Positions 16,978-25,628 are shown, counted from the stretch's first letter. The stretch is 64,000 nt of DNA from Roseateles puraquae (GCF_002205845.1 NZ_NISI01000006.1:425220-489219), one strand, 5' to 3'. Notes: generated by a model not told the origin, from the sequence alone. Numbers and translations: made by a program.

Positions 16978-17700
16978 ATGGAGATGTTTCACGATTTGCA
17001 GGAATTGCTGGGCGCGTACCTGATGCCGGTGTTGATCGCAATACCGCTGGCCATCATCGTGCTCATCGCGGCCTTCAAGCGTGACGACTACCGGCCGACA
17101 CGCGAGTACACGCCGCCGCCGCGGCCGCCGGGTGCCACGCCACGCGCCACCGCGCCGGTGGTGCTGCCCCCGCTGCCGGGCTCCGGCAGCACGGGCCCGT
17201 CCATGGCCAGCGCCTTTGTCACCGCGCCGACCCCGATGCAGCCGCCCGCCGCCGCACCTGTGGTGCCGGAGGGCCCGCCGACCGTGCTGGTGGCCGATGA
17301 CTCGGCCGTGGTGCGCACCAAGCTCAAGCGCCTGCTCGAAGGCGCGGGCTTTACCGTCGTCCACGTGAACGACGGCAACGAAGCCCTGGCCCAGCTCGAA
17401 GAAAAGCCCGAGATCGCCGTGCTGATCACCGACCTGGAAATGCCCAACAAGGACGGTTTCGAGTTGATCGCCGATGTGCACGGCAGCCTGGTCACCGAAG
17501 ACCTGCCCGTGATCGCCATCACCGGCCACGATGAACTGCACGGCCGCGTGGGCCAGATCGAAGGCGTCTACGGCATCTTCAAGAAGCCGTGGAACGACCG
17601 CGAACTGCTCAAGCGCGTGGAGTCGCTGGCGCACCTGCGGCGCTCGGCATCGCGCCGCGGCCGGCGTGCCAGCGACCTGCGCGCTGGGCCGGTCGCCTGA
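16978..17700 (+). CDS. Membrane-anchored single-domain receiver protein
   Basis: About 240 residues. A single transmembrane helix lies at the N-terminus (LGAYLMPVLIAIPLAIIVLI, about 10-30), then an 80-residue Pro/Ala-rich linker, then a complete CheY-like receiver at about 105-220 (VLVADDSAVVRTKL, phospho-Asp in LITDLEMPNKDG, Thr in AITGHDE, Lys in FKKPW). A short Arg-rich tail ends the protein. There is no output domain. A receiver tethered to the membrane by a disordered linker is unusual and may act as a phosphate sink or local adaptor. I used the ATG at 16978; TTG at 16972 and ATG at 16984 are alternatives. Confidence 0.8.
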   Translation: MEMFHDLQELLGAYLMPVLIAIPLAIIVLIAAFKRDDYRPTREYTPPPRPPGATPRATAPVVLPPLPGSGSTGPSMASAFVTAPTPMQPPAAAPVVPEGPPTVLVADDSAVVRTKLKRLLEGAGFTVVHVNDGNEALAQLEEKPEIAVLITDLEMPNKDGFELIADVHGSLVTEDLPVIAITGHDELHGRVGQIEGVYGIFKKPWNDRELLKRVESLAHLRRSASRRGRRASDLRAGPVA

Positions 17701-17723
17701 CGGTCAAGGCCGAGCCGGCCCTC

Positions 17724-18824
17724 TCAAGCCGGCTTGAAGCGCCAGCTCATGCGGATCTCGGCCTGACCGGTGCCCGCCGGCAGCACGGCCTGGTCCTGCC
17801 CTGAGGCGCTCAAGCGCAGCAGGCGCCCGGCGACCCAGTCGCTGGCTTCCCACCAACGCAGCTCGATGAGGCCCTCGCGGCGCTGGCCTGGGCGGTTGCT
17901 TTCCTCGCGGGTCGTCAGGCCCATCACGGCGCGCGGCACCAGGTTCAGCGACGCCCAGACGCGGCCATTGCGGGTGTCCAGCACGGCCATCAGCGACGGG
18001 CACCATTGGTCGTCGCGCCGGCTGTCCTGGCCGACGGCGGTCTCGCGGGTCTGCACGACGGCGTAGGTGTCGTTGTAGCTGCCCTTCACCCGCTCGTCGA
18101 TGCGGCCGGCCAGCTGCAGATCGCAGACCGGCATGCCGTTGAAGACGAGATAGGGCGTGGGCAGCGAAGGGTCTGCCGGGCCGTCGTCACCACCCCCGGC
18201 GCGGCGGCGGGCATCCGCCTGGCAGGCCTCGCGTGCCCGGCCCGCAGGCTGGCGCTCGCACGCGGCGGCAGCCTCGCCGTAGGACTTGAGGCGGGCCTGC
18301 GTGGCCGGATCGATCGGGCGCCGGTTGCTGCCTGCGCCGCCTGCCATGCCGGCCGTGGCGAGGGCTGAGGCTTCACGCATCAGGCAGGCGCTGTCCTGCC
18401 CACAGCGGGCCTGCAAGGCTTGGGCTTGGGCCTGCATGGCCGCCACGTCCGGCATGGCGGCTGGCGTCGCGCCGCGAGCAGCAGCGGTCTGGCGCTGGGC
18501 GTCGGCAAGCTGGCGGCGGGCGTCGTCCGGGTCCAGCGGGTTGTAGGGCACAGGCGAGCCGTTGCTCTCCATCAGGGCGCTGAACTGCCAGCGCTGGCTG
18601 AGGCTCTGCTCGCCGCGCTCGATGCCATGCTGCACCGGCCCCTGGCGCTTGAGCTCGATGTCGAGCACCAGGCGGCGTTGCTGCGGCTTGTCCGTCTGGG
18701 CCTGGGTCAGGTCGGTGAGCAGGCTGCAGGCGACGAGGGCGCCGACGACCGTGAGGCCGTGACGCAAGAAGAGGGCGGGGCGGTGGGACATGACAACACA
18801 GACCGGTGGGAGCAAGGCCGTCAT
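17724..18824 (-). CDS. Exported protein of unknown function
   Basis: A 366-residue protein with a hydrophobic leader (LFLRHGLTVVGALVACSLLTDLTQAQ) and a mature part rich in Gln/Ala/Arg (about 110-180) containing several Cys (RCGQDSACLMREA; ACERQPAGRAREACQ). The C-terminal half has FNGMPVCDLQLAGRIDERV and ends EIRMSWRFKPA. I do not recognise a family. I chose the ATG at 18824 because AGGAGG sits just upstream; an in-frame ATG at 18791 directly precedes the leader but has no ribosome-binding site. Confidence 0.7.
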   Translation of the reverse strand: MTALLPPVCVVMSHRPALFLRHGLTVVGALVACSLLTDLTQAQTDKPQQRRLVLDIELKRQGPVQHGIERGEQSLSQRWQFSALMESNGSPVPYNPLDPDDARRQLADAQRQTAAARGATPAAMPDVAAMQAQAQALQARCGQDSACLMREASALATAGMAGGAGSNRRPIDPATQARLKSYGEAAAACERQPAGRAREACQADARRRAGGGDDGPADPSLPTPYLVFNGMPVCDLQLAGRIDERVKGSYNDTYAVVQTRETAVGQDSRRDDQWCPSLMAVLDTRNGRVWASLNLVPRAVMGLTTREESNRPGQRREGLIELRWWEASDWVAGRLLRLSASGQDQAVLPAGTGQAEIRMSWRFKPA

Positions 18825-19026
18825 GGTCCTCCTGCGACCCTGTTGGCGCATCGCCCAGTGGAGCCATGGTCCTTCGCGCCCAGCCGTGGCTCCCCGCGGC
18901 CTGACATGGCTCTGGCCAGCATGCAAGCCGGCGCAAGCATGCACCCGCGTCACCCTCGGTTACTGGACCGGCCGGGGCCGCCGCGCCGATGATCGCTATC
19001 CGACAGATCACGTGGAGCTTGACCGC

Positions 19027-19599
19027 ATGGCGCACCTGGAACCGCTGGACCCGCAATCGCTGGAGGTGAAGATTTCGGAGCTGCTCGTGGCCACCGCCGA
19101 CGGGCATGACCCGGACCTGGACCGGGCCATCAGCGAGGTGCTGCAGCTGCTGCGGCGGCAGTTGCGCATGGACGTGGTGTTCGTGTCGGAATTCGTCGAG
19201 GGTGAGCGCGTGTTCCGCTTCATGCGGGGCGGCGAGGTGCTGGGTCTGCACGAGGGTGACTCGGCACCGCTGGAGAGCAGCTATTGCCATCAGGTCGTCA
19301 CCGGCCGCATGCCGGAGCTGGTGACCAACGCGGCCGATCTCGTGGCGCGCGGCGAGCTGCCCGACACGGGCCTGCCGATCGGGGCTCACCTGAGCACGCC
19401 GGTGGTGCTGCCGGACGGGCGGGTCTATGGCACCGTGTGCTGTTTCAGCACGGCGGCCAAGCCTGAACTTCAGCTCAGCGACCTGGCCTGCCTGCGCCAG
19501 TGTGCGCGGCTGGTGGCCCGCAAGGTGGAGGTGGCGGCCCATGCCGGCTTCGCCCCGACCGAGCCGGCGCCCTTCCCGGAGATCACCGGCCAGGGCTGA
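19027..19599 (+). CDS. GAF-domain protein
   Basis: A 190-residue cytoplasmic protein made almost entirely of one GAF domain (about 20-175: AISEVLQLLRRQLRMDVVFVSEF, given here only as the start of the domain, then LIGAHLST-like and YGTVCCFS strands). GAF domains bind small ligands such as cyclic nucleotides, bilins or oxidants. No output domain is fused, so it probably works with a partner elsewhere. Its last 17 bases overlap the convergent MFS gene. Confidence 0.8.
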   Translation: MAHLEPLDPQSLEVKISELLVATADGHDPDLDRAISEVLQLLRRQLRMDVVFVSEFVEGERVFRFMRGGEVLGLHEGDSAPLESSYCHQVVTGRMPELVTNAADLVARGELPDTGLPIGAHLSTPVVLPDGRVYGTVCCFSTAAKPELQLSDLACLRQCARLVARKVEVAAHAGFAPTEPAPFPEITGQG

Positions 19600-20953
19600 C
19601 GCCCCAGGCGCGCGGGCTGATCACGGCCGCCGCCAGCGCCAGGCTGAAGGACATCAACAGCACCGGCAGCACCTGACGGGTGGTGGGGTCGAACAGCAGC
19701 CCGGCCAGGCCGAGCGCGGCGCTGCTGGTCAGGGCATCGCTGAGCTGAAGGGCCGAGGTGTTGGCGCCCTGCTCGTAGGGCGGCGAGAGCTTGAGCAGCA
19801 GCACCGACAGCATCGGAAAGGACAGCCCGATGCCCAGGCCCACGCCGATCCAGCCGCACAGCGCCGTCCACGAGGGCAGGGCCGGCAACCACAGTGGCAG
19901 CATCACGCCCGCCAGGCCGGCCGCAGCCAGCGCGAAGCCACTGGGCAACAGCCGCCGCCGGGTGGTTTCAGCCTGCACGCGGGCCTGCACCGCGCTGCCG
20001 AGGCTCCAGGTGACGGCGCCAGCACTTAGCGCGATGCCGGCATGGGCCAGGGACCATTGGAAATGGCCGGTCAGCAGCAGCGGCAAGAAGGCCTCGGCAC
20101 TGGCAAACGCCGCGGCGATGAGGCCGCGCAGCAGCACCACCGACGGCAGGCCACGGGCCGCCGCCAGCGTGCCCGCGGGCAGCAGGCGTCGCGCGGCCAC
20201 CGCCACCATCACCAGCCCCGCGGCGAACAGGCCCGCGGCCCGCAGGCCGGGCTGCTGGCTGGCCGCATGCAGGGCGAGCGCACCCATGCTGGCCAGCAGC
20301 GCCCACCGCATCGCGCCCCAGCGCAGCGCCTCACCGGTGCCGTCGCCCGCGCGGCGCAGCGCCGGCAGCATCAGCGCCGCCGCCACGGGCACCGCTGCAG
20401 CCACGGCCAGGAACACCGACCGCCAGCCGAGCCAGGTCACCAGGCCCGAGGCCAGTGCCGGGCCGAGCAGCCCCGGCAGCACCCAGGCCCCGGCGAAGAG
20501 GGCGAAGAGGCGCGGGTGCAGAGGAGCCGGCACGACCTTGGCCACCCCCACATAAAGCGCCACGCTCAGCACCCCGCCGCCCAGGCCCTGAAGCGCCCGG
20601 CCCAGGACGAGCCATCCCATCGACGGCGCGAACCCCGCCAGCAGCAATCCGGCCAGAAAGGCCAGCAGGCCGGCCAACGAGGCCTGGTAGGGCCCCCGCT
20701 TGTCGCAGAGCTGCCCGGCCGCGGTCATGCCGAGCACGGCGGTGGCCAGCGTGGCGCCGAAGGCCAGGGCATACAGCGACAAGCCGTCCAGCGCGGCTGC
20801 GACGGCCGGCATCGCGGTAGCGACTGCAATGGCCTCGAAGGCCAGCATCGAGATCAGGGCCACCGCACCCAGGCAGGCGGCGCGTCGGCCGGGTGCGAAG
20901 AGGGCGTCGTTGGCGGGCGAGGAGGCGGGTTCGGCAGCGTTGGCGATGGGCAT
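19583..20953 (-). CDS. MFS transporter (drug-efflux type)
   Basis: A 456-residue integral membrane protein with 12-14 hydrophobic segments. The segment after the first helix pair (GMTAAGQLCDKRGPYQASLAG) matches the conserved MFS loop 2-3 motif, and GRALQGLGGGVLSVALYVG matches motif B/C of proton-coupled drug exporters. Substrate cannot be told. A MerR-type promoter with a 19-bp spacer lies directly upstream and its expected start point falls on the ATG, so expression is probably inducible by a MerR-family regulator encoded elsewhere. Confidence 0.87.
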   Translation of the reverse strand: MPIANAAEPASSPANDALFAPGRRAACLGAVALISMLAFEAIAVATAMPAVAAALDGLSLYALAFGATLATAVLGMTAAGQLCDKRGPYQASLAGLLAFLAGLLLAGFAPSMGWLVLGRALQGLGGGVLSVALYVGVAKVVPAPLHPRLFALFAGAWVLPGLLGPALASGLVTWLGWRSVFLAVAAAVPVAAALMLPALRRAGDGTGEALRWGAMRWALLASMGALALHAASQQPGLRAAGLFAAGLVMVAVAARRLLPAGTLAAARGLPSVVLLRGLIAAAFASAEAFLPLLLTGHFQWSLAHAGIALSAGAVTWSLGSAVQARVQAETTRRRLLPSGFALAAAGLAGVMLPLWLPALPSWTALCGWIGVGLGIGLSFPMLSVLLLKLSPPYEQGANTSALQLSDALTSSAALGLAGLLFDPTTRQVLPVLLMSFSLALAAAVISPRAWGVSPGR

Positions 20954-20960
20954 GGAACGT

Positions 20961-20991
20961 AGCGTAGAAGTTCAAGCCGGCTTCAAGTCAA
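20961..20991 (-). promoter_or_regulatory. MerR-family-type promoter of the MFS gene
   Basis: On the minus strand TTGACT (20986-20991) and TACGCT (20961-20966) are separated by 19 bp instead of 17. The spacer carries the palindrome AAGCCGGCTT (20974-20983). An over-long spacer around a dyad is the signature of promoters twisted open by MerR/SoxR/BmrR-type activators. Regulation is inferred. Confidence 0.6.
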
Positions 20992-21036
20992 GCCCGTCAC
21001 GCGGGCAAGTGCAGGCGGGCGCGCGACAATTGCGGC

Positions 21037-22149
21037 ATGTCCCTGAGCATCCTGCATTGCGCGTCAGCCGGCTTCGAATCGGCCTGCCGCATCCCTGCCC
21101 TGCCCGCCCACCACCGCAGCCATGGGCTGCATGGGCACAGCTACTTCGCCACGGTGCGCTCGGCGTTGCCGAGCGGCTGGGCGGCGTCCGTCGGCAGTTT
21201 CGCAGGGGGCGAGGTGGCAGCGCTGCGCGAGCGCATGGGCCGCACCGTCGCGCCGCTGGACCATGCCCTGCTGAACGACCACCTCAGCGAGCCCACCGAT
21301 GAAAACCTCGCCCGCTGGGTGCGCCGGCATCTGGCGGCCGATGTGCCGGGCATCGTGCAGGTGGGTGTGCAGAGCACCACGCACAGCGGTGTGGACCTGG
21401 ACGGCGCCGGCCAGGCCCATGTGTGGCGGCGCTACCGCTTCCAGGCGGCGCACCAGCTGCCCAACGTGCCCGCCGGCCACCAGTGCGGTCGCATGCATGG
21501 TCATGGCTTCGAGGTCATCCTGCATGCCAATGCCGATCTGGGCGAGCGTGATCTCGCCATCGACTACGACCATCTCGACGAGGTCTGGGCGCCGCTGCAT
21601 TTCGAGCTGAACTACCGCTGCCTGAACGACATCCCGGGCCTGGCCAACCCCACCAGCGAGAACATCTCCGCCTGGCTGTGGCAGCGCCTGAAGCCGGTGC
21701 TGCCCGAGCTGAGCTGGGTGACGGTCTATGAAACCGGCTCCAGCGGCGCCAACTTCAACGGCCAAAGCTATCGCATCTGGAAGGAGATGACGCTGGACAG
21801 CGCCGTTCGCATGCAGCAGGCGCCGGCCGGGCATGCGCTGGCCGGCATCCACGGCCACACCTTCACGCTGCGCCTTCACCTGGCGGCGCCGCTCGACCAG
21901 GTCATGGGCTGGACCGTGGACTTCGGCGATGTGAAGCAGCTGTTCAACCCGATCTTCAAGCGGTTGGACCACCACCCGCTCTACGAGATCGCCGACCTGC
22001 CCGATGGCGATGCCGCCAGCGTCGCGGCCTGGGTGCTGCGCGAGGGCGGCGCGGTGCTGCCGCAGATCGACCGCGTGGACCTGTACGAAACCCGCGGCTG
22101 CGGCGCCATCGTGAGCCGCGCCGATTCCGAGGAGCTGATTCCGGTATGA
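21037..22149 (+). CDS. queD: Multi-domain 6-carboxytetrahydropterin synthase-like protein (QueD family)
   Basis: QueD converts dihydroneopterin triphosphate to 6-carboxytetrahydropterin in queuosine synthesis. Normal QueD is about 120-140 aa; this product is 370 aa and contains three QueD-like T-fold segments. Segment 1 (about 1-125) has HGLHGHSY and LDHALLND...PTDENLA. Segment 2 (about 130-245) has the full active set AAHQLP, CGRMHGHGF, NPTSENIS and VYETGSSG. Segment 3 (about 250-365) has GIHGHTF, VDFGD, LDHHPL and LYETRGCG. Only segment 2 keeps the Cys next to HGH. queE follows 51 bp downstream, which supports the pathway. Whether all segments are catalytic is unknown. Confidence 0.82.
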   Translation: MSLSILHCASAGFESACRIPALPAHHRSHGLHGHSYFATVRSALPSGWAASVGSFAGGEVAALRERMGRTVAPLDHALLNDHLSEPTDENLARWVRRHLAADVPGIVQVGVQSTTHSGVDLDGAGQAHVWRRYRFQAAHQLPNVPAGHQCGRMHGHGFEVILHANADLGERDLAIDYDHLDEVWAPLHFELNYRCLNDIPGLANPTSENISAWLWQRLKPVLPELSWVTVYETGSSGANFNGQSYRIWKEMTLDSAVRMQQAPAGHALAGIHGHTFTLRLHLAAPLDQVMGWTVDFGDVKQLFNPIFKRLDHHPLYEIADLPDGDAASVAAWVLREGGAVLPQIDRVDLYETRGCGAIVSRADSEELIPV

Positions 22150-22200
22150 CACGCCAAGTGAACCCGCCCCCGGCTCACCAGACGGCCGACAGGTGCACGG

Positions 22201-22845
22201 ATGTATAGCGTCAAGGAACTCTTCTTCACGCTGCAGGGCGAAGGCGCCCAGGCGGGCCGCGCGGCCGTGTTCTGCCGCTTTGCCGGCTGCAACCTCTGGA
22301 GCGGCCGGGAGCAGGACCGGGCGACGGCCGTCTGTACCTTCTGCGACACGGATTTCGTCGGCACCGATGGCCAGGGCGGTGGCAAGTTCGCAACCGCCGA
22401 GGCCTTGGCCGACACGATCGCCCAGGCTTGGCCGCACGCCGCCGACGGCAGCCTGCCCGGCAAACCTTATGTGGTGTGCACGGGCGGCGAGCCGCTGCTG
22501 CAGCTGGATGCACCGCTGATCGACGCGCTGCATGCGCGCGGCTTCGAGGTCGCGGTCGAGACCAACGGCACGCAGCCGGCGCCACCCGGGCTGGACTGGA
22601 TCTGCGTCAGCCCCAAGGCCGACGCGCCGCTGGTGCTGACGGCCGGCCATGAGCTCAAGCTCGTGTACCCGCAGCCCCTGGCACAGCCAGAACGGTTTGC
22701 CGGCCTGGACTTCCAGCATTTCTTCCTGCAGCCGATGGACTCGGTGCTGCAGCGCGAGCACACCCGCGCCGCGGTGGACTACTGCATGAAGCATCCGCAG
22801 TGGCGGCTGTCGGTGCAGATGCACAAGGTCGTGGGCATCGACTAA
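22201..22845 (+). CDS. queE: 7-carboxy-7-deazaguanine synthase
   Basis: QueE is a radical SAM enzyme that contracts the pterin ring to 7-carboxy-7-deazaguanine, the step after QueD. The 214-residue product has the start SVKELFFTLQGEGAQAGRAAVF and the cluster motif FAGC-X14-CTFC, i.e. CX14CX2C, known for the Burkholderia type instead of CX3CX2C. It also has the glycine-rich SAM motif VCTGGEPLLQ and the VETNGTQ strand. It forms an operon with the queD-like gene, and a terminator follows. Confidence 0.95.
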   Translation: MYSVKELFFTLQGEGAQAGRAAVFCRFAGCNLWSGREQDRATAVCTFCDTDFVGTDGQGGGKFATAEALADTIAQAWPHAADGSLPGKPYVVCTGGEPLLQLDAPLIDALHARGFEVAVETNGTQPAPPGLDWICVSPKADAPLVLTAGHELKLVYPQPLAQPERFAGLDFQHFFLQPMDSVLQREHTRAAVDYCMKHPQWRLSVQMHKVVGID

Positions 22846-22871
22846 GGCATCGACTGAGCGGCTGAAAAGAC

Positions 22872-22900
22872 AAAAGGGCTGGTGAGACCCAGCCCTTTCG
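22872..22900. terminator. Bidirectional rho-independent terminator
   Basis: The stem AAAGGGCTGG (22873-22882) pairs with CCAGCCCTTT (22889-22898) around a 6-base loop. It sits between queE and the convergent PEP-CTERM gene and can serve both. Confidence 0.85.
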
Positions 22901-22921
22901 CCCTGCGAGTGTTGGAGGGTG

Positions 22922-23494
22922 TCAGCCGCGGCGACGGCGCGCCACGAAACCCACCAGGCCCAGGCCAGCGGCCATGAAGGCCAGCGTGCTCGGCTCAGGC
23001 ACGGGCGCTGCAATGCCGCCGAAGCTCACCTCGCCGATGGCGTTCTGGCCGTCGCCTGCGATGGCCTGCACGCGGATGTAGGTGTAGGCCAGTGCCGAGG
23101 GCGCGAAGCTGATCGGCATGGTGACCTGGCCGAAGCTCACGTTGGCCGATGACGGCTGGTCGACCAGGCCGGTCACGGTGAACAACTGCGTGAACGTGAC
23201 GCCATCGGTCGACGCCGAGAAGCGGTAGACGTCGTTCCAGTCTGCCGTGATGACGGCCGAGGACAGGAAATAGGCCTGATCCAGCTTGAAGGTGAGGGTC
23301 TCGGTGTTGCCCGTCCACCAGGCCGACGTGGTCTGCCAGGGCGTGCCGTTGGCGGGCACCACGCCGTCGGCCGCGGCGGCAGCGTTCGTGACGCCTGCCG
23401 TGCTGCTTTGGACCGACACGATGGGCACGGCGTGGGCCGCCGCCATCAGGCCGACCAGGGTCGTGGTGGCGAACGTCTTGGACAGGATCGACAT
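22922..23494 (-). CDS. PEP-CTERM sorted exported protein
   Basis: A 190-residue protein with a signal peptide (LVGLMAAAHA) and a C-terminal PEP-CTERM tail: VPEPSTLAFM, a hydrophobic helix and the basic end ARRRRG. Such tails are recognised by exosortase in bacteria that make exopolysaccharide. The middle has the look of a discoidin-like beta-sandwich (WWTGNTETLTFKLDQAYFLS; YTYIRVQAIAGDG), which often binds carbohydrate. No exosortase is in the window. Confidence 0.88.
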   Translation of the reverse strand: MSILSKTFATTTLVGLMAAAHAVPIVSVQSSTAGVTNAAAAADGVVPANGTPWQTTSAWWTGNTETLTFKLDQAYFLSSAVITADWNDVYRFSASTDGVTFTQLFTVTGLVDQPSSANVSFGQVTMPISFAPSALAYTYIRVQAIAGDGQNAIGEVSFGGIAAPVPEPSTLAFMAAGLGLVGFVARRRRG

Positions 23495-23618
23495 CGGAAC
23501 TACCTCAGGCAGGGCTCAGGGTGCGGATATTGCGATGTTTCCTGGGACAGCACGGTGACACACCCCGCAAATGAGGGGGTGGGAGAGCCGCAACCGATGG
23601 CCACGAGAGATGGCCACG

Positions 23619-23641
23619 AAAAAGGAGGCCGAAGCCTCCTT
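23619..23641 (-). terminator. Rho-independent terminator of the OmpW gene
   Basis: On the minus strand AAGGAGGC-TTCG-GCCTCCTT (23622-23641) is followed by TTT. This is an 8-bp stem with a stable UUCG tetraloop. Confidence 0.85.
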
Positions 23642-23664
23642 GTCGTGGGTTGCGGTGACCGCGC

Positions 23665-24342
23665 TCAGAAGCGGTAACCGACGCCGAACTTGATGGACAC
23701 CGGGTCCAGCGTGGTTTCGATGGTCTGGCCGGTGGACAGGCTGCCGGTGGTCTTGATGAAGGTCTTGGTGACCGACAGGCTGGCAGACCAGTCCTTGGTG
23801 ACGTTGAACGCGCCGCCGAGTTCCAGCGTGGTGCCGAAGCGGCTCTTCATCGACAGGGTGGTCGGGTTGCTGGGCGTGCCGCCGGTGATGCCCGACAACG
23901 TCGCGGTCGCCTTGGGGCGGTAGAAGTAGCCGTAGGTGACGCCGGCACCGACGAAGGGACGGAAGGTGCTGTCGGCCTGGCCGAAACGGTATTGGGCCAG
24001 CAGCGTGGCCGGCAGCGACTTGACCGTGCCCAGCTTGCCGACGCCGTCAATCGCACCCGCACCGATGATGTCGTGCTTGAACGGCGCAGAAATCGGCAGA
24101 TCGATGCTGATGTTGTCGGTCCAGTAGTAGGTGATGCCACCGACGAAGGACGTGGCCTTCTTCACATCGATCTTGGTGCCGGCCAGGCTGGGCGCCGTCA
24201 GGTCACCGCTCTCGACGTGCGGGCTGATCTGGGCCGCGCCGCCGTAGACGACGATGCTGCCGGCGGACTGGGCCAGGGCGCTGCCGCTGGCGAAAATGGC
24301 GGCACAGGTGGCAACGGCCCCGAGGAGGAACTTGGATTTCAT
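23665..24342 (-). CDS. OmpW-family outer-membrane protein
   Basis: A 225-residue beta-barrel with a signal peptide (FLLGAVATCAAIFASGSALA). It has OmpW blocks: ISPHVESGDL, TYYWTDNISIDLPIS, LPATLLAQYRFG, FRPFVGAGVTYGYF and a C-terminal GVGYRF with the final Phe needed for barrel insertion. OmpW proteins form an eight-stranded barrel with a hydrophobic side exit and are linked to uptake of small hydrophobic compounds and stress. It is a single gene with its own terminator. Confidence 0.92.
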   Translation of the reverse strand: MKSKFLLGAVATCAAIFASGSALAQSAGSIVVYGGAAQISPHVESGDLTAPSLAGTKIDVKKATSFVGGITYYWTDNISIDLPISAPFKHDIIGAGAIDGVGKLGTVKSLPATLLAQYRFGQADSTFRPFVGAGVTYGYFYRPKATATLSGITGGTPSNPTTLSMKSRFGTTLELGGAFNVTKDWSASLSVTKTFIKTTGSLSTGQTIETTLDPVSIKFGVGYRF

Positions 24343-24372
24343 GGGTTGTCTCCGAGAGATGCGGGCCGCGGC

Positions 24373-25542
24373 TTACAGCCAACCCTTGGTGGCCAGGGAC
24401 TTGGCGATCAGCTGCTGGGTGAGCTGGTGGCCGTAGGGCGTCGGGTGGAAGCTGTCGGCAAAGCCGTAGCTCTTCCACCAGTCGGCGCCGCCGCTCACGC
24501 CGGTCGGCGGCGCGGCGGACAGGGCCGTGGCCGTGCAGGTCGGGAAGGTGTAGGTCGGCAGGCCATCGCTGCCCACGCCGGTGATCGGGCAGGCCGGGGT
24601 CTTGACGTTGGTCAGGCCGAACTGGGCCGGCGTGGCGACCTGGTCCTGGAAGCCCTTGTAGAAGTCCACGACCACGACGCCGTCATTGCCACTGAACTTG
24701 GACGCGAGCTGGGTATTGAACGCCGTGATCCAGCCCTGGAACAGCGCCTGCGACTGCGCACGGGCCGTGGCACCGGCCGTGCCGCCGCCGCTGGCTGCGG
24801 CCACGCTGTCCAGCACGGTCTGGAAGCGGGGCGTGAAGGTGATGTCGGGCATGTTCAGGACCACGACGCGCGTGGCGCCTTTGTCCAGCACGCTGGCCTT
24901 GATGGAGGCGGCGAACTTGTCGGCCAGGGCCGACATATAGGTCGCGCCAATCTGGGCGGTGGTGGACGCGCCGCCTTGCAGCGCGGTGCCGATCTGGGTG
25001 GGCGTCAGCAGCGTGCCGAGCAGGGCCGAGTAGGCCTTGGCGCTGTCGCGCGGGATGGTCAGGTAGGCGCCGACCAGGTCGGCGGCGTCATTGCCACCAC
25101 CGTCAATGATGACCAAGTCGCTGGAGGTGTAGGCGCCGACCGAGGCGTAGGTCGCCATCTGCACGCCGATGTTCAGCGGGTTGGCCGCGCTGGCGCCAGC
25201 GCCGGTGTAGGTGATGCGACCGCCGCCGATGGCGAAGTTGGTGCAGCCCGTCTTGGCGGTGTTGGGCGCGAAGGTCGTGCCGGTGAAGGTGAAGAAGTTG
25301 CACAGCGTCTGGCCGTAGTTGGCCGCGATGCGCTCGACGTAGATCAGGCTGTCCGTGCCTTGCACGGTGAACTTGTAGCCGAAGGTGCCGCTGTCCTGGA
25401 GGCTGTCGCCGAAGACCTTGACGGACGTGATCTTGACGGCCGGCGTCGTGTCGGCCGTGGCGCCACCACCGCAACCGGCCACCAGCAGGCTGCCCAACAG
25501 CGCCACCGACGCAGCGGCGATCCGGGTGAGGAAGGGTTTCAT
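24373..25542 (-). CDS. SGNH/GDSL-type esterase lipoprotein
   Basis: A 389-residue hydrolase with a lipobox (LLVAGC, lipidated Cys24). GDSL-family blocks are in order: block I VFGDSLQDSGTF (nucleophile Ser), block II FAIGGGRI, block III IDGGGNDAAD and block V DSFHPTPYGHQL with the catalytic Asp/His. The fold is that of SGNH esterases and lipases used at the cell surface; substrate unknown. It is 30 bp from ompW on the same strand. A palindrome CGAACG-GT-CGTTCG lies 73 bp upstream. Confidence 0.87.
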   Translation of the reverse strand: MKPFLTRIAAASVALLGSLLVAGCGGGATADTTPAVKITSVKVFGDSLQDSGTFGYKFTVQGTDSLIYVERIAANYGQTLCNFFTFTGTTFAPNTAKTGCTNFAIGGGRITYTGAGASAANPLNIGVQMATYASVGAYTSSDLVIIDGGGNDAADLVGAYLTIPRDSAKAYSALLGTLLTPTQIGTALQGGASTTAQIGATYMSALADKFAASIKASVLDKGATRVVVLNMPDITFTPRFQTVLDSVAAASGGGTAGATARAQSQALFQGWITAFNTQLASKFSGNDGVVVVDFYKGFQDQVATPAQFGLTNVKTPACPITGVGSDGLPTYTFPTCTATALSAAPPTGVSGGADWWKSYGFADSFHPTPYGHQLTQQLIAKSLATKGWL

Positions 25543-25614
25543 CGTTGTCTCCTAGGCGACGGAACAACTCGGTCGCATCAATTTCAGGGAGCGCAACTCT
25601 AGCCGCTGCGTTTT

Positions 25615-25628
25615 CGAACGGTCGTTCG
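25615..25628. promoter_or_regulatory. Palindrome resembling a TetR-type operator
   Basis: CGAACGGTCGTTCG has perfect 6-bp arms around GT. It lies 73 bp upstream of the SGNH lipoprotein gene in the non-coding gap. GAACG-CGTTC palindromes are typical of TetR-family operators; no tetR gene is adjacent. Confidence 0.4.

Noticed and set aside
23992..25602. A 536-codon plus-strand frame opposite ompW and the SGNH gene
   Set aside because: Low-complexity Gly/Arg/Gly translation opposite two well-supported genes.
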